NCBI GenBank assembly: GCA_049999725.1
Contig: JBNGIS010010355.1
Span: 1 to 30,235, forward strand
Reading direction: 5' to 3'
DNA from: Haplomitrium mnioides
Lineage: Eukaryota > Marchantiophyta > Haplomitriopsida > Calobryales
DNA: 30,235 nt
How positions within the stretch are numbered: the stretch's first letter is position 1; each line of letters starts with the position of its first letter. Shown here one piece after another: positions 1 to 9,879 of this stretch. A program made the translations under genes and the position numbers. The notes below the pieces were generated by a model. That model did not search any database. It was not told where the DNA came from and saw nothing but the letters and a program-made list of their open reading frames with translations.

Positions 1-1138
1 CCTCGTCGACCTTACTCTTTCTTTTCATCGACCAGGTGCACACGCGGCTCTCTATCTTCGTCGACTCTCTTGCTCGCGCAGCTCCTTCAGTCGCCCTTGC
101 TGCAGCCTACTCCCTCGAGCAACTTCTACTCGTCGACTGGTTAATACTCCTCTTTGCTCATGCGATTCTCCTTGTTCATTCTTGATTGAACTCTTTCTGG
201 TTCAAACGTCCTCCTTTCAGCGTCCTCCTTCTATGCTCAAGCTGTTGATTACAGCCTCCTATTGGTTTGCGCCCTGCTGTTTTCAACAATACATTTATTC
301 CTAACACATCAGAGTTGCATATGTTTCTTGGTGCTACATGATAGCTTCATCGACAAAATAAGGGCCATTGCCCTTCCCTCGACGAAACCTGCCATTGTTC
401 TACCCTCGAGGACTCCTATTCTCCTTTATTTTTGTCACTCGTTGCACGACAGCGATACACCAGCCAGGTCTACAGCTCTTTGATTGAACACTCTATTCCC
501 TTGGAGTTTTCTCATCAATCACAGTACTCGCAACAGCATATTGATACCCACAGCTTCTCCTGGCCTGTCCAAGCAGATCTCTGACTTTCACAAGCTACTT
601 CTCAAAGCTCATTCTCATTCTCATATAGAGGGACCCTAACTATTGCTACCTATGTCAGCTTTTCAGATAACTACTGGCCTTCAAGATTGAGACCTTTTCC
701 CTGTTAGACACCTCCTACCGACCCAAATATGCAGGACAACGCACAGTGGCGGACCACAACTGACCGGGACGAGCGACGACAAAGTACAGAGCTATTCAAC
801 ATAGAAACGTATTATAGGGTAGTTTCTAGTCCAAACCTGCCATTTTTTTTGTACAACACATTTACTTTTCCTCTATTTTTTTCCTTTTCAGTTCAGAGGA
901 TACTTGAATTTCATTCCATTCTTTTTGATTTCCCGCATTAAGAAGAGAACATAAACAGGTACCAAGATCTAAAACATACCCACTATACGCGGAGACCCGC
1001 AGTACTGATCATACTGCGTATTGTTCTTCCTTTTTTTTTTCTTCTTTCATCATTCCCACTCTGGTTTAACCAAACACAGCAACACACTCTGGACGGTTAC
1101 CAAATCCAGACTGGCTGGACATTGGGAATCAACCAAAC
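1..1138 (+). other. 5' leader region of the copia element, no gene
   Basis: This stretch lies upstream of the gag start. It is pyrimidine-rich and richer in CpG than the rest of the window. The octamer TCGTCGAC occurs three times, at about 3-10, 58-65 and 130-137. A pyrimidine tract ending in CAG at about 891 resembles a splice acceptor, so a leader intron is possible. I looked for a copy of the 3' LTR and for a primer-binding site of the initiator-Met type and found neither, so the 5' LTR probably lies before the window. The short open frames here look fortuitous. Confidence 0.5.
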
Positions 1139-2110
1139 ATGAACCACGTCGGTTTATTAAAATTCCCAATGCTGAAACTCGATGGATCGAACTACCTGTC
1201 ATGGTCCCTGGATATTACCACGTACCTGACATCAAAGGGCATCCAAGATATCCTGACACACGACGAGGGCACAAACCCCCGCGACGTTGCTCGAGCCTTA
1301 ATCCTCATCCGCCACCATATTGTGGAACCACTCAAGCTCCAATACCTAAATCACCACAACCCCAGAATACTCTGGGATGAACTCAAATTAAGATTCGACC
1401 ATTTGACATCCATCTCGCTCCCAACAGCGAGACATGACTAGATAAACCTCCGCGTCGAAGATCACACATCGATTGTGAACTACAATAGCGAACTGTTCTG
1501 GATCGCCTCCCAGCTGGCCATATGCGGCCACCCTGTATCGGATGAAGAACAGATAGAGAAGACCCTATCAACATTCCCTGTAAGTAACCTTATCTTGGCA
1601 TCCCAATATCGCAACATGCGATTCACAAGATACTCAGAGCTTATTGCATATATGCTCCTATCCGAGAAACATCAAATACTCATGGAGAACGCGAAAAAGT
1701 GACCTCCCGGTTCTGCTGCACCTCCAGCAAACCCTGAATCACACTTCGCACAACATGATACACACCCTGCAAACCGTACTCGAGGACCTCACACAGGAAG
1801 AGGAAGAAGTAGAGGAAGAGGAAACCCCAGATTCAAGGGGAGTACAAAATACTCACACGCCAACCGACCTCCACCTTTCACAAACAGGGATAAGAATAGC
1901 ATGTATTATACCTCCAACACACATGAGCGCAAACCACATCCATGGACACCGAGAGGTGGTCGACAACATATGCGCGACCGAAAACACTTCTCCCAACCGA
2001 GGAACACTCAGATCTCATGCCACAGATGCAGAACTCGAGGACATACACAATCAGTATGCCGAGTCCATGCACACCTGGCCAAGCTGTACCAAAACAGTAT
2101 CAGGTATACA
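1139..2110 (+). other. Gag region with CCHC zinc knuckle (part of the copia frame)
   Basis: The N-terminal part resembles plant copia Gag: FPMLKLDGSNYLSW near the start, then INLRVEDHTSIVNYNSELF after the TAG at 1439, in the usual place for a Trp. A basic Arg/Gly-rich stretch (about 1780-1850) precedes a perfect CX2CX4HX4C knuckle, CHRCRTRGHTQSVC, at about 2018-2060. Gag binds the element RNA and forms the particle. The stops at 1439 and 1700 separate the coat-like part from the knuckle. Confidence 0.85.
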
Positions 2111-2229
2111 CAACCTGAAGTCCATGGGAATCTCCTAGAAATCCCCGATGTCAACGACTACTCGACATACAACATGCATCCTGAGAGCCATACGATACAA
2201 CATTTGGCTCCAACTCAGACAGCAGACCA

Positions 2230-2530
2230 CAAAAACACATGCATTGTTGATAGCGGCTCCTCACACACTATCCTACAGGATCAAAACCTCTTCTCTTCGA
2301 TCACTCCTTCTTCTCGAAAAATGACAACTATCACCGGCCATAACCAAATAGAAGAAGGTTATGGCCCAGCCACCGTACGATTCCCAAACGAAACCATACT
2401 AAACATTCCTTCGGCCATATACGCACCCACGGCCACAAGGAACCTTATAAGCTTCTGAGATATCCGACGAAACGGATATCACATTCAGACAGGAAGGACA
2501 TCTAACATAGAAGTCTTACACATTATGCTA
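2230..2530 (+). other. Aspartic protease region (part of the copia frame)
   Basis: The catalytic motif CIVDSGSSHTIL begins at about 2240, with the DSG triad expected of retroviral-type aspartic proteases. The downstream NLISF (about 2440-2455) is typical of the C-terminal part of copia proteases. A TGA follows immediately, where related proteins have an Arg or Lys. The protease would cut the polyprotein. Confidence 0.82.
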
Positions 2531-2629
2531 CCGACAGGACTTAATAAGCAAGTACAAGAAACCTTCCCACTGTCTCCACCCGGACTGTACATGACACACA
2601 TTTATTCATACCTTACATCCTCGATACGA

Positions 2630-3460
2630 ATCTCGAATGTTCAACTCTGGCATAATCGACTCGAACACCCAGGCAAAGACATGTTTTACAGACTAAAACA
2701 TGACAGTATAGGCATTCCTGACAATGTACAACCGATATCCTCCACATCCCCATGCATGGCATGTGCACAAGGAAAACTTAAGATCGTACATCCAACACAG
2801 AAGACAACAAAACAAATCCCCCAATTCCTTGAACGGATCCATGCAGACATTTGCAGACCCATTCATCCTCCATCCGAACCATTCAAATATTTTCTAGTAA
2901 CCATTGATGCATCATCAAAGTGGTCACAAGTATCTCTACTCACAACCAAAAACATGGTATTCCCGAAACTACTCTCACAAATCCTAAAGCTAACCACACA
3001 ATTCTCCGAATACCCGATCCGAACTCTCAAAGTTGACAACGCCGACGAATTTTCGTCTAAAATATTCAACAAATTCTGCACATCAGCAGGCATAGATATC
3101 CAATACTCAGTACCTCACGTTCATTTCCAGAATAGGATAGCTGAATCAGCAATTAAACGTATACAACTTATCGCTCAACCGTTACTGCTGAACACGAGCC
3201 TTCCTACATCCGCATGGGGCCATGCCGTACTGCATGCAGCCACCCTAATAAAATTCAGACCATCAACATTCAACAGTTACTCACCACACCGACTTGCAAT
3301 AGGCATACCCGCCAACATTACACACCTCCGAACCTTCGGATGTCTGGTTATGGTACCAATCCTCGGCCCCAACCAAACCAAAATGGGACCACAGCGTCAG
3401 AGAGGGATATACATTGGGTTTGAATCCCCATCAATAATTCGATACCTCGAACCCAGCGCA
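2630..3460 (+). other. Integrase: GAG-pre-integrase zinc motif and DDE core (part of the copia frame)
   Basis: An HHCC zinc-binding motif starts with LWHNRLEHPG at about 2645 and ends with CMACAQGK at about 2750-2773. The DDE core is complete: Asp at 2846-2848 (ADI), Asp at 3035-3037 (VDN) and Glu at 3143-3145 (IAES), with 35 residues between the second Asp and the Glu as in the D,D35E family. The usual NGGEF after the second Asp reads NADEF here, and RLGHPG reads RLEHPG, consistent with G-to-A changes. LRTFGC at about 3330 marks the usual downstream region. The domain would insert element cDNA into the host chromosome. Confidence 0.88.
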
Positions 3461-4049
3461 TCCGACGTTTTCAAATCACGATTCGCGGATAGCCAATTCT
3501 TTGAGGATACGTTCCCACCCTTAACACAGGACACATCTACCAACCCAACAACACATACAGAGGAACTAATATGGCATAAAAACTTGATCCTTCAACCTGA
3601 TACCAGAACAAGACAATCTGATTATGAAGTACAGAAAATACTTCACATCAAACGGACATTAGCCAAAATGCCAGACACATTCAGTGATGTAGCAGGTATT
3701 ACCAAATCCCATATCGACGCAGCAAATGCACTTGCAAGACTACAAAAAGAATCCAGACCTGCCACTGATATTGCGCTCAAAGCCAAAACAAGACGACCGC
3801 TTGGCTCCAAAAATAAGCCAAAACCTGGCAAATCACATCATACCAATATCGACATATTACCAACCCAAGACAGAACATCAGACACACTGAGATCAACAAT
3901 TCCAGACAATGACGAGATATCCAGCGACTATTCGCATACCGGCCATATCTGGACAAGAGACAAAACAGACATAGACGACATGTTTGCCTACTCAGTATCT
4001 CAAAGTATAGATGACAATATACCAGATCCAATCTCCGTATGGGACGTAC

Positions 4050-4438
4050 AATCCAGACAGGACTGGCTACAATGGGAAAAAGCGATTAACTCAGAAGTAG
4101 ATTCTCTGATTCATCGCCAAGTTTTTGGTTCTATCACTCCAACAACGCCCGACATGAATCTGACCGACTACAGATTCATATTTGTCAGAAAAAGAAATGC
4201 AAAGGGTGACGTCACTAGATACAAGGCCAAACTCGTTGCAAAAGGATACACCCAAATACCTGGCAGAGACTACAACCTGACGTATTCACCCGTAATGGAC
4301 TCCATTACATACAGATATATGATAGCATTCGCCATTCAACGGAACCTCATAATGCACATCATGGACGTTATTACAGCCTACCTGTATGGCATACTTGACT
4401 CTCAGATCTATATGAAGGCACCTCTAGAACTCATATGA
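4050..4438 (+). other. Reverse transcriptase, N-terminal half (part of the copia frame)
   Basis: This part begins near WEKAINSEVDSL and holds RYKAKLVAKGYTQ (about 4220-4256) and the motif A aspartate at 4364-4366 in MDVITAYLYG. It stops at a TGA just after IYMKAPLELI, where related proteins read on towards YGLKQ. That stop lies at the edge of the GPxV insert. The frame is unchanged on both sides. Confidence 0.88.
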
Positions 4439-4960
4439 AGGTTATCATTTCACATTGAGGGGGAGAAGAAAACATCTGAGGTTGGACCTTTTGTCCCTCA
4501 ATGCCAAACATCTGAGGTTGGACCTTTTGTCCCTCAATGCCAAACAGTTGAGGTTGGACCTTCTGTCCCTCACTGCAAAATGTATGAGGTTAGACCTTCT
4601 GTCCCTCACACACATAAATCTGCAACAGGACCTATAGTCCACAAATGGCTACAACAGAAAGGACCTACTGTCCTTATGACAAAGAGAAAGCGCCATACAA
4701 TGAACAACATGCTTAACACTACGATATCAGGACCTTTAGTCCAGCCAGCATACTTGCTGAGCACGCAGTCCAACAGAGAACCTTCAGTCCCATCAACATG
4801 CATGGCAGATTGGCAAAAGAAAGGACCTTCAGTCCAACCCGCAAATAAGCTGAACAAACACCATGACAAGGGACCTTGAGTCCCACATCGATCATGTGTA
4901 CATGGAAGCATTCCATCGACAAAGCATTCAACAAATGCAACAAAAATGGCATCAAATCGA
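4439..4960 (+). repeat. In-frame GPxV repeat insert inside the reverse transcriptase
   Basis: Between the RT motifs IYMK and YGLKQ, copia proteins usually have a linker of a few tens of residues. Here about 185 codons intervene in the same frame. The insert contains ten copies of a 13-bp core GGACCTNNNGTCC (a few with one mismatch), at 4484, 4520, 4556, 4592, 4628, 4661, 4730, 4778, 4823 and 4871. Every spacing is a multiple of 3 (36, 36, 36, 36, 33, 69, 48, 45, 48), so all ten read as Gly-Pro-x-Val or a close variant. The third codon varies freely (Phe, Ser, Ile, Thr, Leu, stop). The core is an imperfect palindrome, GGAC paired with GTCC. The only stops are at its edge (4436) and in the last unit (4877). 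The boundaries are approximate. Confidence 0.8.
4477..4620 (+). repeat. 36-bp tandem repeat, four clear units
   Basis: Four units begin at 4477, 4513, 4549 and 4585 with exactly 36 bp spacing. Each opens with TGAGGTT, carries the GGACC...GTCC core and closes with CCTCA, so both the inner and outer arms can pair as a hairpin. The unit translates to 12 residues ending in EVGPFVP or close variants. Later copies of the core drift in spacing and lose the outer arms. Confidence 0.9.
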
Positions 4961-4972
4961 TCGGACCCTCAA

Positions 4973-5420
4973 ATGGCAGTCCAGGTCATGAGATTGATGT
5001 ATGGCCTCAAGCAAAGCGACAGAAATTGGTATCAATGATTCAAATCAGAGATGATGGCAATGAATTTTACAAATGATGACATTGCCCCGTGCCTATTCAT
5101 GAAACAAGGAACACCAGAATACATTATAGTAGCAATCTACGTAGATGATATCAACATTTTTGGGACACCATGCCTGACCTCCGACACTATTGAGAAACTG
5201 AAAAATATCTTTGAAATGGGAGACATTGGCGAACCTAACTTCTGCTTGGGAATACAATTCGAACACTTACATGATGGCATTCTGATACACCAGTCAACTT
5301 ACACATCGAAAATGCTAAAACAGTTCAACATGGAACAAGCTCATCCAATGAGCACGCCTATAGAAATGAGATCCTCAGATCCCACAAAAGACATGTTCTT
5401 CAAAAGGAAGGAAACAGAAC
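4973..5420 (+). other. Reverse transcriptase, C-terminal half with YVDD box
   Basis: The RT resumes with MAVQVMRLMYGLKQS at about 4973 and carries the catalytic box IYVDDINIFGT, with the paired Asp codons at 5144-5149. A TGA at 5024 follows the WYQ, where Arg is usual. The text after it (MKQ...IIVAIYVDD) is well preserved. The frame is the same as that of the N-terminal half and of the insert between them. Confidence 0.88.
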
Positions 5421-5459
5421 CCATAATTGGACCAGAGAAGCCATACCTATCAGCCATAG

Positions 5460-6145
5460 GAGCATTAATGTACCTTGCAAATCAGACTAGACCCGACATT
5501 GCTTTTGCTGTAAACCTATTGGCAAGACATAGCTCACAACCAACTATACGCCATTGGAATGGCATAAAAAGAATTTTCAGATGCCTGAAAGGCACTATAG
5601 ACATGGGTCTATTCTTCCCGAAAAATGCGGAAAACGACATCATTGGCTATGCTGATGCCAGATACTTATCTGACCTTGATGACGCCAAATCACAAACAAG
5701 ATATGTATTCCTAAAAAGGTGTACAACTATTTCATGGAAAAGCACAAAATAGACCATCACCACAACCTCTACTAATCATGCCAAAATTATAGCCTTATAC
5801 GAGGCTAGTAGAGAATGTATTTGGCTAAGACAGTTGATTGATCACATCAACTCTAATATTGGACAACAACTTATACAATCACCTACAATACTTTATGAAG
5901 ATAACAGACCATGTGTTGAACAAATAGCCCAAGGATTCATTAAAGGAGACAGAATCAAACACATTGCTCCTAAATTCTTCTATACTCATGAACAACATGG
6001 TGAACAGATTAAGGTACAATGGATACCAAGCAAAGACAATAGGGCTGACATTTTAACAAAACCCCTACCAACTACCCTACATAGAGCACATACAGAAGGA
6101 ATTGGTCTACGAAAATTATCTAAACTCAACAAAAAGCAAAATTGA
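5460..6145 (+). other. Connection and RNase H domain (part of the copia frame)
   Basis: The conserved LSAIGALMYLANQTRPDI begins at about 5449, and the RNase H region begins with GYADARYLSD at about 5645. A TAG at 5750 lies in SWKSTK*T, where Gln is usual. The normally acidic position in NHAEIIAL reads Lys (NHAKIIAL, about 5777-5800), a likely loss of a catalytic Glu by a G-to-A change. YEDNRPC (about 5896) and KDNRADILTKPLP (about 6032-6070) mark the C-terminal end. The domain would remove RNA from the RNA-DNA hybrid. Confidence 0.87.
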
Positions 6146-6587
6146 CATATCAATTTTATCTGATTCTGACTATTTTCAGATTTTATGTACCACGCTTTCT
6201 ATTATTGAGTAAACATGTTTTAACCATATGATTTGTTTTACAAGTACTCATATGACACTACATGCAACACTAATGATGTACACATGTTTTCATAAGACAG
6301 ATGATGGCTCAAACAAGTTGTCCATACATATGCAAAAAGCACAACACCACAACGACATCGGCAAAATCACAACAAAGATTTGAGTGATAAACTCAATAAT
6401 ACTGTTGTTATATACATGATACACCACACACAATCTATTTTTGATTCTTACATATAAATACCCTACACGTGGTGGCACTCTTTCCCTCAGAAGAAAGCAA
6501 GAGGGTTTTAATGAGACCACACATATAGGAGTATATTGATTCAGACTAGTCCTAGAATTGTGACTGATTCGATTAGAAGAATCAGTC
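6146..6587 (+). other. 3' untranslated region of the copia element
   Basis: This is the non-coding stretch between the pol stop and the polypurine tract. It is AT-rich and I see no gene in it. Its length and position fit a copia 3' UTR. Confidence 0.6.
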
Positions 6588-6596
6588 AAGGGGGAG
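6588..6596 (+). other. Polypurine tract of the copia element
   Basis: AAGGGGGAG directly precedes TGTTATATGAC. This is the typical plus-strand primer and LTR junction of plant copia elements. Confidence 0.85.
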
Positions 6597-6719
6597 TGTT
6601 ATATGACTAGGAAGAACCCTATATATAGATAGGGTTATGTACAACATTCCGGGGGACTCATCTATGAAGTGAAGTGCGGCGATGTCTATTGCTGTGTGTG
6701 TCTCACGTATGCTACAACA
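6597..6719 (+). repeat. Candidate 3' LTR of the copia element (about 123 bp)
   Basis: It starts with TGTTATA right after the polypurine tract and ends with TACAACA, giving near-perfect 7-bp terminal inverted repeats with the usual TG...CA ends. A TATA-like stretch CTATATATAG lies at about 6630. At 123 bp it is short for a copia LTR. The right boundary rests only on the inverted repeat, since no 5' LTR is available for comparison. Confidence 0.6.
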
Positions 6720-7410
6720 GTTTGTGTTTAAAACTAGTGTGTCTTCTTTTTTTTCAATAGTTGTTTGTATTTAAAACTAGTGTGATGATGGGATATTACT
6801 TTATTTTTATTTGAGTGGTGTTGTGTATTTTTGAATTTATTTATCTTTCTTTTGTGTAGTTTTTTCTTTTGTATTTAAGACTTGTGACATAGTAAGCTAC
6901 TTAACTTTCATTTGAGTGATTGTTTGTTTTTTGGATGTATGTATCTTGTTTTTGTATGATTTTTGGTATTCAAGTCTAGTGTGATGAGAAACAATTTAAC
7001 TTTCATTTGAGTGATTGTACATCTTTTCTATCTATATATCTTGTTTTGTATAGTTGTTTGTATTTAAAGACTAGTGTCATGAGAAACTAGTTTATTTTCA
7101 TTTGAAAGTTTGTTCATCTTGTGGATCTATTTATCTTGTTTTTCTATAGTTTTCCACATTTAGAACTAGTGTGATAGAAAACTATTAACTTTTATGTGAT
7201 TGCCCATTTTTTAGGTCTATTTATCTTGTTTTTATATATTTGCTTGTATTTAAAAGACTAGTATGATATGAAAGTACTTAGCTTTCATTTGAGTGATTGT
7301 CCATCTTTTTGGATCTTGTTTTTCTTTAGTTTTTTGTATTTAAGACTAGTACGATAGTAAATTACCTTAGTTTTATTTGAATTATTGTCCATCATTTGGA
7401 TTCATTTAGG
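6720..7410. repeat. 95-bp tandem array, about seven diverged units
   Basis: The landmark ACTAGT (with one-base variants) recurs at about 6776, 6880, 6975, 7070, 7165, 7258 and 7345, spaced 104, 95, 95, 95, 93 and 87 bp; an extra partial unit has its landmark at 6733. Each unit also carries TTTCATTTGAGTGATTGT and a run like TATTTATCTTGTTTTT. The array begins at the end of the candidate LTR. It has no coding content. Confidence 0.85.
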
Positions 7411-8056
7411 TATTGTTTAAACCAAAAAATGTGAATTATTTATCAAAAAAACTAAGATACTGGGAAGCTTGCATAGGACCATGAGAATAAGCAATACAAT
7501 ATGAGACTTGATTATGAAGAGACATAGTCAAAGGAATAATAAACAATGTAATATCAGACTTGACTATAAAGAGACATAGATATAGCTAGGTAGCATTACT
7601 TTGGATGAAGACAAGGAATTCTAATATCTAACACAACGGGAAAAAAAATGAAGAAAAAACAAGAAATTTCAAGTGGAAATATGTATGGGATACAACAGGA
7701 GATTTTGGGAGGCTACAATCTCTCTTCCATTGTTATAGTAGTCTCTATTTATTAATTGTTGATGCTTCTACTCATTGTTCATTAAGAAACTAGAATGTGG
7801 ATTTGAGAAGAGAAGTAAGTTGTGAGAAGAATGATCTAATTTCCTTATGAATTGTAGAAATGTATATGAGAAATCTTGGTTACCTATCAACTATGTAGAG
7901 TGACAATGGACTCACAACATTGTCTACCTTGTAATTGTCTAAATTTGTAGCTAAAGTATCTTAAAGTTCATACTTGTCCATATATAGACTCATTTGCATT
8001 TGTGTCTTTTTTGTATTTATTAATCATTACACTATCATGAGGATGAGAAGACATAT
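7411..8056. other. No recognised feature
   Basis: AT-rich sequence without long open frames, recognisable domains or clear repeats. Confidence 0.5.
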
Positions 8057-8680
8057 TCAAAAATAGTAGTCTACCTTGGTAGCTTGTGCATTTTGTTTTT
8101 TATTGTCGAGCCTATTTTTTGTATTTTGTTTCATAAATGTTTGTTGTTTGAGCCTTAGCTGCACCAACATGAAGTTTATAGAGCTTTGAGTTTTAGGCCA
8201 TGTACTCATATTACAAACTCTCAGTTCCTTGTTAGGTGCTTGAAAGCAAGTGTATTTGGTTTGGAATTTTTTCCCATCTAGTTTCAATTGTCAACTCGTG
8301 TATATTAACTTCTAAAACTGTTGTTGTATACTCTTTTTTGCAACCTAAAACATCGGCTCCACTTCTAGTAGTTCCATTATTGTTGGATCCACTCTTTATT
8401 CAAAACCTTGGTGTCTTATCTTCAATTTAGTGGATTCATAGTTGGAACTTACTCTTTGTAAGTTCGATCCTCTAACCCCTTGTGTCATGACACTATTCCC
8501 ACTTTGTTGTTGTAGGTCCCCTCCCAAAGTTTTGTTTGCTCTACAAATTTCAACATTCATGGGTAATTGTATAAACCCACTAGGTTTAGCGTCATCTACA
8601 ATGTAATTCAAAGGGATAGTTTGACTGTTACCCCTTGACATGAGGTATAGCTTGACATCACGAGTCCCAAATGTCGCCAT
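8057..8680 (-). pseudogene. Unidentified degenerate open frame (about 207 codons)
   Basis: A minus-strand frame starts at the ATG at 8680 (MATFGTRDVKLYLMSRGN) and keeps one phase to a TGA at 8057, broken by only four stops. At this base composition about 15 stops would be expected by chance. The first 94 codons are open. The C-terminal half is rich in Lys and Gln. I do not recognise the family. The reduced stop density is the only evidence that it once coded for protein; a chance low-stop stretch is the alternative. Confidence 0.3.
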
Positions 8681-8689
8681 TGTTTTGGA

Positions 8690-9870
8690 TTCTTTGTTAT
8701 CTAATTACTAGAAGAATGAAAACATGTTTTTTTTTTCTCTCCTTTTGCCACATGCCTTTTTCCTTGCCCAATTATGAACTTCTAGAGCTAATGTTAGAGA
8801 TCCCTTTGTTATAAGAATTGCTTGTGACTCTTCCTAGTTTCTTGTCCAATTTCATAAGTAGCTATTGTCTTAGTTTTGTAGTTTACCAGTCCACTCCCTT
8901 ACCCCAGGTCTATGTAACTCTCCTCTAAGTTCACCACAAGTCTGTTGCCAACTTTCAACAAGGTAATCTAACCATCGTGTCGAGATAGGAAGTACATTAT
9001 GATGTTATCACTCTCAAGATTAAACCTAGCCGATGTTAGAACTCCTCTAGCTATAACAATCGACCATGAACCATCTATGTTATTCTAAAACTTTGTAGAT
9101 TTCATGAGTTGACTTTAGAATTTCTTGCAATATAGCACTCCACTTTAGAGCCTCTAGCAACCTTGTGTCTGACTCTAGAGCTTCTCTTGCCATAAGAACC
9201 AATTCAAACCCTCATTGTTTCCCAACTATAAACTCATTGATTTTCCAACCAACTTTAATATTTCTCTTGTTATAGAGTCTCACTTCACAATTGCCCTCGT
9301 TCTTGCGTTCAACTTTAGACCTCAGCTTGTTGTAAAAACTATCCATGACTTAGTACCCATCGGATTGTGAAGCCTTCCCAACTCCGTTTGATTTTAGAAA
9401 TTCCAGCCAATGTTGCAAAGCCAACTTTTAGCTCTCTCAAACAAAATAGAGAAGAGTTGAGCACTTTGTGCTCTCTTATATCCCACATAGCCTGAAGGCA
9501 TTGGAGATAAGATGCATCTAGTCAAATGTGTGGAGTATATCACTCAATGTTTCCCTTGGTCTACTCTTATACATTTGAATGTGAGATCGAGCCACGAAGC
9601 TGTATCTTCATTATTATCTATATCAAGTTTAAAAGGTTATCCCATGCTACATGAAATACCTCTAAGCATACAAAATAGTATTGCAAACACTCTCAACACT
9701 CCATCATGCAATTATCCTAACCATGCTTTGATAATTAATAGTGTTTTGACTTCAATATCAGATTTGTGACTTGATTATTAAGCATGACCTAAAAGGTAGC
9801 AAAAAAAAGAAAACTTTTCTTACAATCTTGACTCGACTATTGAAGTGTTTAAGTTGCAAACCACTATATT
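8690..9870. other. No gene; degenerate short repeats
   Basis: A motif like ACTTTAGAGCNTCTCTTG followed by TATAAGAAC recurs irregularly, for example near 8790, 9030, 9110, 9143, 9172, 9245, 9312 and 9391. It looks like an old minisatellite with lost periodicity. The short open frame at 9512-9769 matches nothing I know. The far right may be the eroded N-terminal part of the gypsy RT that follows. Confidence 0.35.
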
Positions 9871-9879
9871 ACCAACAAT

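Larger units (their letters stand above)
1139..6145 (+). pseudogene. Ty1/copia-type gag-pol polyprotein, inactivated by stop codons
   Basis: One reading frame of about 1668 codons runs from the ATG at 1139 to the stop ending at 6145 and holds the full copia order: Gag, zinc knuckle, protease, integrase, reverse transcriptase, RNase H. Every domain sits in the same phase, so I see no net frameshift in 5 kb. Seven in-frame stops break it, at about 1439 (TAG), 1700 (TGA), 2456 (TGA), 4436 (TGA), 4877 (TGA), 5024 (TGA) and 5750 (TAG). Most are explained by one transition from the expected codon: TGG to TAG at 1439, CGA to TGA at 1700, 2456 and 5024, CAG to TAG at 5750. The family makes a polyprotein that copies and integrates its own RNA; this copy cannot. 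It is longer than usual because of an insert inside the RT. The start was chosen because the Gag N-terminus (FPMLKLDGSNYLSW) follows at once. Confidence 0.93.

Noticed and set aside
197-215. TGGTTCAAAC as part of a tRNA gene
   Set aside because: No cloverleaf or A box can be formed around it.
2863-4031. Other-frame open frames over the copia integrase (minus 2863-3093, plus 3214-3423, minus 3643-3831 and 3777-4031)
   Set aside because: They overlap the well-supported pol frame in other phases and contain no recognisable motif.
4477-4883. CRISPR array
   Set aside because: Repeats of 13-24 bp inside a translated frame, no distinct spacers of equal length, no cas genes, eukaryotic context.
1439-5752. 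Stop codons read through, recoded, or removed by RNA editing
   Set aside because: A nuclear element with added catalytic-residue losses is better explained as a dead copy. Both TAG and TGA occur and no recoding signal is visible.
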